In this document: positions 24,351 through 31,271 of the stretch, piece by piece
Position numbering within the stretch: the first letter of the stretch is position 1
How the letters are laid out: the number at the start of each line of letters is the position of its first letter
NCBI GenBank assembly: GCA_023247055.1
Contig: JAHFHF010000019.1
Location: forward strand, 3,274-43,426
Source of the DNA: Candidatus Omnitrophota bacterium
GTDB taxonomy: Bacteria > Omnitrophota > Omnitrophia > Omnitrophales > Aquincolibacteriaceae
Direction: 5' to 3'
Length of the DNA stretch: 40,153 bases
Translations under genes and position numbers: made by a program
The notes under the pieces: model-generated
What the model was told of the DNA's origin: nothing
The model's database searches: none
The model's input: the letters and a program-made list of their open reading frames with translations, nothing else

Positions 24351-25257
24351 AACGACGGTCGGTGTTTTGCTGGGCGGGACTTCGTCGGAAAGGAAGATTT
24401 CCTTGCGGTCCGGCCGTGCGGTTCTGAGGGCCTTTAAAAGCGCCGGTATTCGTACTCTGGCTCTGGACCCTGCCGATAAAAAAAAATTTCAGAAAAGGCT
24501 CGCCAAAATTGATGTGGCCTTTTTTGCTTTGCATGGCACGGGCGGTGAAGATGGCTTGATGCAAAAGCGGCTGCAAAAAGCCGGCGTGCCTTTTACCGGT
24601 TCGGATGCGGCTGCAAGCCGCAATGCGTTTGACAAAGTCCGTGCCAAAAAAATATTTATCCGTGCGGGTGTTCCCACGCCGCCTTATTGCGTGGCCGGCC
24701 CGCATGACTGGCTAAATAAGCTAAAACGCTTAGGGCTGCCGGCGTTTGCAAAGCCGGTGGCGGATGGTTCCAGCGTCGGCGCGTTTCCGATCGACGATTT
24801 GACCCAGTCGCGTAAAAAAATTGTGCAGGAACTCAGGCAATTTGGCCGGCTTTTGATTGAACGCAAAATCGAAGGCCGTGAATTTACGGTGGGCATTCTT
24901 GGAAACCAGGCCCTGCCGGTGATAGAGCTCGTTCCCGGCCGTGAATTTTTTGATTACAAAGCCAAATACACGCCGGGCGTGACCCGCTATGACGTGCCGG
25001 CAAAGATTCCAGCACCTCTGGCCAAGCGTCTGAAGCAGATTGCCCTGCGGGCGCACAAAGCTTTGAAATTACGCGACCTGTCGCGGGTTGATTTGATGCA
25101 GCATGCGGACGGCCGCATCGAAGTGCTGGAAGCCAATTCGATTCCAGGTATGACGGAAATGAGCCTTTTGCCCAAAGCGGCCCGCGCAGCAGGCGTGTCT
25201 TTTGAAGCCTTTTGTGTCTGGCTGGTTTCACGAGCGCTAAAACGTAAAGGTCAGTAA
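24304..25257 (+). CDS. ddl: D-alanine-D-alanine ligase
   Basis: This ATP-grasp enzyme makes the D-Ala-D-Ala used by MurF. The protein has GVLLGGTSSERKISLRSG, LHGTGGEDGLMQ, TGSDAAASRNAFDKVRAK, KPVADGSSVG, FFDYKAKYTPG, and LEANSIPGMTEMSLLPKAA, all standard Ddl motifs. The GEDG segment has Gly-Thr-Gly in place of a more typical small/aromatic residue before it. ATG 24304 gives 317 residues; TTG at 24322 is an alternative and no strong ribosome site decides. Both overlap murB, so coupling is likely. Confidence 0.94.
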   Translation: MATALTLNRKSGLSPKTTVGVLLGGTSSERKISLRSGRAVLRAFKSAGIRTLALDPADKKKFQKRLAKIDVAFFALHGTGGEDGLMQKRLQKAGVPFTGSDAAASRNAFDKVRAKKIFIRAGVPTPPYCVAGPHDWLNKLKRLGLPAFAKPVADGSSVGAFPIDDLTQSRKKIVQELRQFGRLLIERKIEGREFTVGILGNQALPVIELVPGREFFDYKAKYTPGVTRYDVPAKIPAPLAKRLKQIALRAHKALKLRDLSRVDLMQHADGRIEVLEANSIPGMTEMSLLPKAARAAGVSFEAFCVWLVSRALKRKGQ

Positions 25258-25263
25258 TTATCG

Positions 25264-25324
25264 TTTTGTCATTGCGGGCATAAAGGTTAAAAATTGGTGC
25301 CAGCGGCAGGCCGCAATGGCAAAG
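25264..25324. repeat. Short GTCATTGCGG repeat reaching an in-frame ATG before ftsQ
   Basis: TTTTGTCATTGCGG at 25264-25277 and CCGCAATGGCAAAG at 25311-25324 form near-perfect inverted ends of the family also seen at 27449, 29402 and 33863, but the middle is shorter and lacks the GAAGCAAT stem. The right end contains an ATG (25316) that is in frame with ftsQ. Confidence 0.75.
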
Positions 25325-25354
25325 TCTAATAGAAAAGGTTTGAGAGGGGGGCCA

Positions 25355-26176
25355 ATGGCAAAGAAGAAAAAGAAAACGGGCAAACGGAATCATTGGACCA
25401 AAGGCTTGCAGGCCGCCGTTTCCGGCGGGGGACGCATCCTGGCCCGCGTGCTGCCCATCGCGCTTCTCAGCGTTTTAATTTTTCTGGGTTTTACCCGAGT
25501 GCGTGACGCGCTCTATGCCGATTCCGCGCTTGAAGTCCGTCAGATTCAGATCACGCCTGCCGGCATTTTACCTGAGGCCCTGAAAACGGAACTTGACCGC
25601 CGCTGGCTGGGGCGGAATATTTTCAGCGCGGATGTCGAGGCCGTGTCCAAATTTTTGACCCAAGACCCTGCGGTCCTCAAAGCCGAAACCGTGAAAAAAT
25701 TTCCGGCCACGCTCGATGTGCGGATCACGCCGCGCCAGCCGTTTGCCTATGTAAGTTATGTCCGTGGAGGCCAGAGCGCTGTTCTTTCTGAAGACGGCGT
25801 GATTCTTGAATTGGCGGACGCCAAAACTGCAGGCGGCAAGCCCACTCTGGACGCCTTCGAAACAAAATGGAAAAAACCCGTCAAAGGCATCTGGATGGCG
25901 CCTAAGGGCCTCGAAAACTCAGTCGCTTTTTACCATCAGTTTCAGCAGCATCCTTTAGCGGCGCAGGAAGAAATTACCCGCATGAGCCTGGATTATCTGG
26001 GTAACCTTACGATGACGCTGGGCACAGGTCCCGAGGTCAAACTGGGCCGTTATCCTTTGCAGCTGCTGCGAAGTTTGCATAAGCTGGACCCTTTTCTCGA
26101 TCCGGCGGAACGCGCAAAAATTCAATATGTCGATCTCCAGTTTAAAGACGTCATTGTCAAAAAGAGGACGCGCTAA
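25355..26176 (+). CDS. ftsQ: Cell-division protein FtsQ/DivIB
   Basis: This 273-residue bitopic protein has a very basic cytoplasmic start (MAKKKKKTGKRNHW), one membrane helix (about 32-50), then a POTRA domain (LEVRQIQITPAGILPEALKTEL… VEAVSKFLTQDPAVLKAETVKKFPATLDVRI) and the FtsQ beta domain. It belongs to the FtsQLB division complex. The frame extends 13 codons upstream to an ATG at 25316, but that ATG lies in a repeat. The ATG at 25355 has the purine-rich GAGAGGGGGG just ahead and is preferred. FtsA follows after three bases. Confidence 0.88.
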   Translation: MAKKKKKTGKRNHWTKGLQAAVSGGGRILARVLPIALLSVLIFLGFTRVRDALYADSALEVRQIQITPAGILPEALKTELDRRWLGRNIFSADVEAVSKFLTQDPAVLKAETVKKFPATLDVRITPRQPFAYVSYVRGGQSAVLSEDGVILELADAKTAGGKPTLDAFETKWKKPVKGIWMAPKGLENSVAFYHQFQQHPLAAQEEITRMSLDYLGNLTMTLGTGPEVKLGRYPLQLLRSLHKLDPFLDPAERAKIQYVDLQFKDVIVKKRTR

Positions 26177-26179
26177 ACG

Positions 26180-27439
26180 ATGAGTGCCGAAAACGAACGG
26201 GTGATTATTTTTTATTTAGGGGCACGGAAGCTGGTCACGCTGGCCGGTGAACTGCAGAATGGCGGCGTGCGCGTGCTGGCCAGCCATGCCGAAGAGCTGG
26301 GGGACGGCTTTCGCGGCGGATTTGTGACGCAGGTGGACAAGGCCGCCAAACTTCTATCGTCAGCGCTTGAACGTCTGAAAAAAACCCGTGAGGGTGAATT
26401 TATCCGTGACTTGAGCGTGCTGGATGCGTATGTGGTGCTGGGCAATTCCAAATTGGCGTCGCACACCTTTTCCAGTTCGGTTTATTTTCCACAGGGCAAA
26501 AAGACTCTGGCGCATACCGACGTGCGGCAGGTCGTCGACCAAACACGCAGTGTGGCGACTCTGCCTCTATCCGAAGGCATCCTGCAGACCCTGCCCGCGG
26601 CCTTTTTGGTGGATGACCTCGACCAGGTGCAGGACCCGGTGGGCCTTGATGCCGAACGGCTGGGAGTGACCCTCAAAATTTTCACCATGGAAAGCCGCGA
26701 ATTTAAAAATATTGAGAAAGCTTTTGAGGCTGCGGAAATCGAAGTGCAGGGCTTTTTTCCGCGTACGCTGGCCGTTTCCGAAGCCGTTCTGTCGGAGCAG
26801 GAAAAACAGGAAGGCGTCCTGCTGATGGATGTGGGGGCTGACGGCGTTTATCTTTCGCTTTGGCGCGGCGGCATGATTGCCGGCACGCGCGTGCTTGACA
26901 TGGGCCTGCGCCGGCTTTGCCAGGAAATCGGCAACACCTGGCAGATCAGCCTGACGGACGCAGAGAAAGTTTTCGAACGCTACGGTTCGCTCTCCGCCGA
27001 ACCGCAATACGGCGATGAGCTCATTCCGCTTGTGATCCGCGAATCGCAGGAAAAGAAGCAGATCGAGCGCCAGAATTTCCACCAGCAATTTTTAAAATCC
27101 GCCAAAGAATGGGTGGCGCAGATCCTTTCCGAATCCGATAGCTTTATCCGCGAACACGGCGTTTTTCATCCGCATTATGTTTTTGCCGGCAGCGGCACGC
27201 GCCTGGACGGTTTTCTGGAATTTCTGCACAAGGAATTTGCGACCGATGCCCGGCTGGGCGTGGTGCGTTCGACGGATGCGGCAGCGGAACTCAAGACCAA
27301 CCCCGGTCTTGCCGCCGCGCTCGGAGGATTGCAGCTCGTCGCGCATTTGGAACGGCAGAAGAAAATGTATTTCGCGCCGCGCGGCCTGCTCGAAAAAACC
27401 TTCATGAGCGCCAAGGATTGGCTGGCCAGTTACTTCTAG
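26180..27439 (+). CDS. ftsA: FtsA-like actin-family division protein
   Basis: This 419-residue protein has an actin-like fold: VIIFYLGARKLV at the start, the SHTFSSSVYF insert, VLLMDVGADGVYLSLWRGG as the phosphate-2 region, FAGSGTRLDGFLEFL near the end. A C-terminal amphipathic helix (LLEKTFMSAKDWLASYF) fits the membrane-targeting sequence of FtsA. The sequence is divergent from FtsA of proteobacteria, and PilM-like ATPases share the fold; position after ftsQ supports FtsA. Its usual partner ftsZ does not follow; a repeat and a minus-strand gene come next. Confidence 0.82.
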   Translation: MSAENERVIIFYLGARKLVTLAGELQNGGVRVLASHAEELGDGFRGGFVTQVDKAAKLLSSALERLKKTREGEFIRDLSVLDAYVVLGNSKLASHTFSSSVYFPQGKKTLAHTDVRQVVDQTRSVATLPLSEGILQTLPAAFLVDDLDQVQDPVGLDAERLGVTLKIFTMESREFKNIEKAFEAAEIEVQGFFPRTLAVSEAVLSEQEKQEGVLLMDVGADGVYLSLWRGGMIAGTRVLDMGLRRLCQEIGNTWQISLTDAEKVFERYGSLSAEPQYGDELIPLVIRESQEKKQIERQNFHQQFLKSAKEWVAQILSESDSFIREHGVFHPHYVFAGSGTRLDGFLEFLHKEFATDARLGVVRSTDAAAELKTNPGLAAALGGLQLVAHLERQKKMYFAPRGLLEKTFMSAKDWLASYF

Positions 27440-27448
27440 AAACTCCAC

Positions 27449-27552
27449 TTTGTCATTGCGGGCCCAGTGATTATTTTTGAAGGGCGAAGCAATCTCGTTT
27501 TTGATCTGGGGTTGCTTCGGCCTCAAATTGAACGCTGCCTCGCAATGACAAA
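27449..27552. repeat. GTCATTGCG/GAAGCAAT palindromic repeat
   Basis: A 104-bp element with perfect 12-bp ends (TTTGTCATTGCG at 27449-27460, CGCAATGACAAA at 27541-27552) and an inner 8-bp stem (CGAAGCAA at 27485-27492, TTGCTTCG at 27512-27519). It sits between the ends of ftsA and the convergent minus-strand gene. Confidence 0.9.
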
Positions 27553-27567
27553 ATAAAGGGGAGTGCG

Positions 27568-27972
27568 TTAGGGTCTTTTTTCGACCAGCAGATACGATTC
27601 GAACATGACCTGCCAATCCAAAACCACGCGGATTTTGAGCGTGCCTTCCTGCGGTAAAACCACTTCCGGCGGAATTTTGTGCGTATGCCAGCGGAAAATC
27701 ACCTGGCTTGTGACCGGCTCGATGTCCATGTGCGCGGTGCGGTAAAGGATTTCGTCGCCAAAGGCATATTCAATCACTTCTTTGTGAAAGCGCTCGTCTT
27801 TGCGCCAGCAGGTGACGACGAAAAGGTTGTTGAAACGGTAGGGAAAGGCGGGAACGTAGAGATTGCTGCGCACGCCTTTGGCCGCATAACCGTCGTCGGC
27901 CAGCGTGCTGAAGGTTTCGCAGATCATGAACTGGTGCAATGCGATTTTGGTGTTTTGTCCGGCTGGATTCAT
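27568..27972 (-). CDS. Conserved-looking protein of unknown function
   Basis: This 134-residue soluble protein has no signal peptide or membrane helix. The sequence alternates short strands (IALHQFMICETFST, NLFVVTCWRKDERF, VIFRWHTHKIPPEVVLPQEGTLKIRVVLDW), suggesting a small beta-sandwich. I do not recognise its family; it has some resemblance to small proteins described only as DUFs. It lies alone on the minus strand between ftsA and gcvT, where ftsZ might have been expected, but is not related to FtsZ. Its ATG follows TATAAT by six bases, suggesting a leaderless mRNA. Confidence 0.65.
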   Translation of the reverse strand: MNPAGQNTKIALHQFMICETFSTLADDGYAAKGVRSNLYVPAFPYRFNNLFVVTCWRKDERFHKEVIEYAFGDEILYRTAHMDIEPVTSQVIFRWHTHKIPPEVVLPQEGTLKIRVVLDWQVMFESYLLVEKRP

Positions 27973-27978
27973 CGGAGA

Positions 27979-27984
27979 ATTATA
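27979..27984 (-). promoter_or_regulatory. -10 box for a probable leaderless transcript
   Basis: On the minus strand TATAAT, TCTCCG and ATG follow each other directly, giving exactly the same six-base spacing as at the glycosyltransferase gene. The matching -35 region, if any, would overlap the -35 box proposed for gcvT on the other strand. Confidence 0.55.
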
Positions 27985-28008
27985 GCCTAAGGGTGCCTGC
28001 CTTTGCGA

Positions 28009-28036
28009 TTGCTTTTTGGCCTGCGGCCTTTATAAT
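28009..28036 (+). promoter_or_regulatory. Promoter for the gcv operon
   Basis: TTGCTT (28009-28014) and TATAAT (28031-28036) are separated by 16 bases, giving a good sigma70-type promoter about 110 bases ahead of gcvT. The leader between them was checked for a glycine riboswitch and does not show its conserved core. Confidence 0.6.
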
Positions 28037-28147
28037 AAGCGTTCGTTTTTGCATTCATTCTCTTCAAGCTTTTTACTACCCAGGGACAGAGCGGCCTTGC
28101 TTGGACCTGTTTCTGATGAGGTTTTTGGGGTGGATTCCGGGTCCGTC

Positions 28148-29239
28148 ATGTCTGTTTCTCTTCTTCCGCTTGATGCCATTCACCGCAGCCTGAACGCCCG
28201 CATGGGGCAGTTCGGCGATTGGGAAGTTCCCCTTTATTACACCAGCATTTTGGAAGAGCATGCCGCGGTGCGTGAGAAAGCCGGCGTCTTCGACATTTCG
28301 CATATGGGCGAGTTTGACGTGCGGGGCAAGGGCGCGACGGCTTTTTTAGACGCGGTCCTGCCGCGTCCGATTGCCGCGATCAAGCACGGCCAGGCAGTCT
28401 ATATGCCGCTGCTTAACGACCAGGGCGGCATCGTCGACGACATCATCGTTTACCGCCGTGCTGACGAGCATTTCCTGCTGATTGTAAATGCGGGCAACAT
28501 GGCCAAAGATTTTGCCCATTTCAGCCGCTTAAAAGGGCTTTTAGCGCCGCAAATTGTCTTAGACGACCTAAGCCCCCAAAAAGGACTGCTGGCCCTCCAA
28601 GGGCCTGCCAGTGCGGCTATTTTGGCCAAGGCTTTAGGCCAAAGTTTTGACGATTTGGCTTATTACCATTTCCGCGATTGGAACGACGGTATTGTCTCGC
28701 GCACGGGCTACACCGGCGAAGACGGTTTTGAAATTATGACCGGCACCGCCCATCTAACCGGCTTGTGGAACAGCCTGTTTGAAGCCGGCCGCAGTCTGGG
28801 GATTGCGCCCGTGGGTTTTGGCGCGCGCGACACGCTGCGCCTTGAAGCCGGCATGCCGCTTTACGGCCATGACCTCGATGACGACACTACGCCTTTTGAG
28901 GCGGGGATTGGCTGGGCCGTGAAATTGGATAAGGGCAAATTTTTCGGCAAAGCCGCACTCGCCGAAAAAGAAAAAAAAGGCCGCCGCAAAAAACTCGTGG
29001 GCTTTGAAATGCTTGAACGCGGCATTCCGCGTCAGGGTCAGGAAATCAAAAAAGACGGCAAGACCTTGGGCGCTGTGACCAGCGGCAGTTTTTCCCCGAC
29101 ACTTAAAAAAAATATCGGCATGGCGTTCATTACGGACCTTACGCTTAAAGCGGGCGACACGTTTGAAGTCGTGGTCCGCGATAAAGCGATTCCGGCACAG
29201 ATTGTGAAGTTGCCGTTTTACAAGCGGGTGAAAAAATAG
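28148..29239 (+). CDS. gcvT: Glycine cleavage system T protein (aminomethyltransferase)
   Basis: The T protein releases ammonia from the aminomethyl group on lipoyl-GcvH and passes the methylene to tetrahydrofolate. The 363-residue protein has GQFGDWEVPLYYTSILEEHAAVR, KAGVFDISHMGEF, a DDIIVYR strand, RTGYTGEDGFEIM, the RLEAGMPLYGHDLDDDTTP stretch and GSFSPTLKKNIGMAF, all normal for GcvT. The ATG at 28148 gives a typical N-terminus; the frame is open upstream through the promoter region. The rest of the system follows after a repeat gap. Confidence 0.95.
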   Translation: MSVSLLPLDAIHRSLNARMGQFGDWEVPLYYTSILEEHAAVREKAGVFDISHMGEFDVRGKGATAFLDAVLPRPIAAIKHGQAVYMPLLNDQGGIVDDIIVYRRADEHFLLIVNAGNMAKDFAHFSRLKGLLAPQIVLDDLSPQKGLLALQGPASAAILAKALGQSFDDLAYYHFRDWNDGIVSRTGYTGEDGFEIMTGTAHLTGLWNSLFEAGRSLGIAPVGFGARDTLRLEAGMPLYGHDLDDDTTPFEAGIGWAVKLDKGKFFGKAALAEKEKKGRRKKLVGFEMLERGIPRQGQEIKKDGKTLGAVTSGSFSPTLKKNIGMAFITDLTLKAGDTFEVVVRDKAIPAQIVKLPFYKRVKK

Positions 29240-29242
29240 GTT

Positions 29243-29335
29243 GGCCCTCACCCCGCCTCTGTACGGCGCCAGAGACAATCATGCGCAACTTTGTTGGAGT
29301 TGCATCATTCATGCCCTCTCCCATAGTGAGAGGGA
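29243..29335. repeat. CCCTCACCCC…CCCTCTCCC repeat after gcvT
   Basis: GGCCCTCACCCCGCC (29243-29257) and, further on, CCCTCTCCC with its partner GAGAGGG (about 29313-29332) belong to the CCCTCTCCC/GGGAGAGGG repeat family also seen inside lplA, after lplA and after the HigA-like gene. Between them is a second stem (GCGCAACT…AGTTGCAT). It lies in the 305-bp gap between gcvT and gcvH, which contains no ORF. Confidence 0.7.
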
Positions 29336-29401
29336 GGAAACGAAAAATTGTAAAATTGTTATTTTGCAAAAGGATCAAAAAAATAAATCGCGGTTTAAAT
29401 A

Positions 29402-29518
29402 TTTGTCATTGCGAGTCCGTTGAAGTTTGAAGGCGAAGCAATCTCGTTTCTGATCTGGGATTGCTTCGTCGTCCGCTAAAAAACAGCGGACCTTGCTGCT
29501 GCAGGTCGCAATGACAAA
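29402..29518. repeat. GTCATTGCG/GAAGCAAT palindromic repeat with an extra hairpin
   Basis: Ends TTTGTCATTGCG (29402-29413) and CGCAATGACAAA (29507-29518) are a perfect inverted pair. The inner GAAGCAAT stem is followed by an additional GTCCGCT/AGCGGAC hairpin (29471-29491), so this copy is a longer variant. It ends 26 bases before gcvH. Confidence 0.9.
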
Positions 29519-29544
29519 GGAATAAAATTAAACTTGGAGGCAAA

Positions 29545-29934
29545 ATGAATTTTCCAAAAGAACTCAAATACACCAAAACCCACGAATGGGCCAAGCGTGA
29601 AGGCAATCTGATCACGGTCGGCATCACCGACTATGCGCAGAAAGAAATTTCTGATGTGGTCTTTGTTGAAGCCCCCAAACTCAATGCCGTTGTGGAAAAG
29701 GGCAAGGCCATGGCCGTGGTGGAATCAGTCAAAGCCGCTTTTGACATTTACGCGCCGGTCTCGGGCAAAGTGGTCAAAGTGAACACGAATCTCGAAGGGG
29801 ACCCGGCGATTGTGAACCAGGATGCCTACGGCCGCGGCTTCTTCTGCCAGATCGAAATGGCGAGTGCGGCCGACTGGGACGCACTGCTGACGTCCGAAGC
29901 CTACGAAAAGGCGATCAAAGAAGGGGCCCACTAA
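29545..29934 (+). CDS. gcvH: Glycine cleavage system H protein
   Basis: The H protein carries the lipoyl arm that shuttles the aminomethyl group between the P, T and L proteins. The 129-residue protein has YTKTHEWAK, VGITDYAQKEISDVVFVE and the lipoylation site VVESVKAAFDIYAPVSG with Lys63. TTGGAGG precedes the ATG, a strong ribosome site. It ends in a TAATG overlap with gcvPA. The lipoate ligase gene downstream could load this protein. Confidence 0.97.
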   Translation: MNFPKELKYTKTHEWAKREGNLITVGITDYAQKEISDVVFVEAPKLNAVVEKGKAMAVVESVKAAFDIYAPVSGKVVKVNTNLEGDPAIVNQDAYGRGFFCQIEMASAADWDALLTSEAYEKAIKEGAH

Positions 29935-31271
29935 TGCATTATCAGCCGCTGACGGCCCAAGATAAAGAAAGCATGCTCCATGAAATCGGGGCAAGCAGCT
30001 TTAATGACCTGCTGAAAGGTATTCCGGCTTCGCTTTTAAACCCCACACTGACTTTACCCCCGGCTTTAAGCGAAATTGAGATCCAAGCACTTTTGAGAAA
30101 TCTGGGTGGACGTAACAAAAATGTGGGCAATACGGCATCTTTTTTGGGTGGAGGAAGCTATGAACACTTTATACCTACGGCTGTTTCCTCCATTACAGGC
30201 CGTCATGAGTTTTATACGGCTTATACGCCTTACCAGCCCGAAGCGGCCCAGGGGACTCTGCAGGCTATTTTTGAGTTTCAGAGCCTGGTGGCCGAGTTAA
30301 TGGGTTTAGATGTTTCCAATGCCTCCCATTACGATGGTTCCACCAGCCTGGCTGAAGCGGCCCTGCTAGCCTTGCGCCACACCGGCCGTTCAAAAATTCT
30401 GGTTTCCGAGGCCGTCAACCCGCATTACCGGCAAGTCCTTAAAACCTACCTGCAGGGTACGTCGTTTACCCTCGAAGAATTCCGTTTTGACGCCGAAGGC
30501 GGCTTTAACCGCGATGCTTTTTTCAATAAACTCAACGATGACATTGCCGGCGTGATTTTTCAGACCCCGAACTTTTTCGGTGTTTTAGAAGACCTCGAAG
30601 GCATCAGCGACGCGGTGCATGCCGTGGGCGCGCTCTTAATTCTCAATGTTTATCCGACCTCGCTGGGGGCTTTACGCACGCCGGGTGAGTGGGGCGCGGA
30701 CGTCGCGGTCGGCGAAGGCCAGCCGCTCGGCATTCCGGTCCAATTCGGCGGGCCTTACCTGGGATTGTTTGCCACAACACGCGCGCTGGTGCGCCGCGTT
30801 CCGGGCCGTCTTGCCGGTCTCACGGAAGACAAAGACGGCAAACGCGCCTTCTGCCTCACGCTGCAGGCGCGTGAGCAGCACATTCGCCGCGAAAAAGCCG
30901 CGTCGAATATCTGCACCAACCAAGCGCTCTGCGCGCTGGCCGCCGGCGTTTATATGTCGCTCATGGGTAAACAGGGAATCAAAAAAGTTGCCGAGCTTTG
31001 CATGGACCGCGCCCATTACCTGCGCGAAAAAATCGCGGGCCTCAAAGGCTGCCGCGTGGCGCTTGAAACTCCGATCTTCAATGAGTTCGTCGTGCATGCG
31101 TCACAGCCGTTCGAAGTCATTGAAAAGAAATGCATTGAAAAAAATATCTTTCCCGGCATCGGACTGGGCAAATTTTATCCGGGCCGTGAAAATGATTTTC
31201 TGGTCTGTGCCACGGAAACCAAGACCCGCGAACAGCTGGATCTTTTTGTGGAGGTTCTTTCCCAATGCTAA
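29934..31271 (+). CDS. gcvPA: Glycine dehydrogenase (decarboxylating) subunit 1
   Basis: This is the alpha half of the split P protein, which decarboxylates glycine with PLP and transfers the aminomethyl group to GcvH. The 445-residue protein shows FLGGGSYEHFIPTAVSSI, FYTAYTPYQPEAAQGTLQ, NASHYDGSTSLAEAALLA, and EKAASNICTNQALCALAA, all standard for GcvPA. The two-subunit P protein is common in Gram-positive and PVC bacteria, unlike the single long GcvP of E. coli. It overlaps gcvPB by seven bases. Confidence 0.97.
   Translation: MHYQPLTAQDKESMLHEIGASSFNDLLKGIPASLLNPTLTLPPALSEIEIQALLRNLGGRNKNVGNTASFLGGGSYEHFIPTAVSSITGRHEFYTAYTPYQPEAAQGTLQAIFEFQSLVAELMGLDVSNASHYDGSTSLAEAALLALRHTGRSKILVSEAVNPHYRQVLKTYLQGTSFTLEEFRFDAEGGFNRDAFFNKLNDDIAGVIFQTPNFFGVLEDLEGISDAVHAVGALLILNVYPTSLGALRTPGEWGADVAVGEGQPLGIPVQFGGPYLGLFATTRALVRRVPGRLAGLTEDKDGKRAFCLTLQAREQHIRREKAASNICTNQALCALAAGVYMSLMGKQGIKKVAELCMDRAHYLREKIAGLKGCRVALETPIFNEFVVHASQPFEVIEKKCIEKNIFPGIGLGKFYPGRENDFLVCATETKTREQLDLFVEVLSQC

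Noticed and set aside
27568-27972. ftsZ or other division gene after ftsA
   Set aside because: The gene is on the opposite strand, only 134 residues long, and has no tubulin signature (GGGTGTG).
28037-28147. Glycine riboswitch ahead of gcvT
   Set aside because: The leader is short and lacks the conserved glycine aptamer core; no tandem arrangement is seen.
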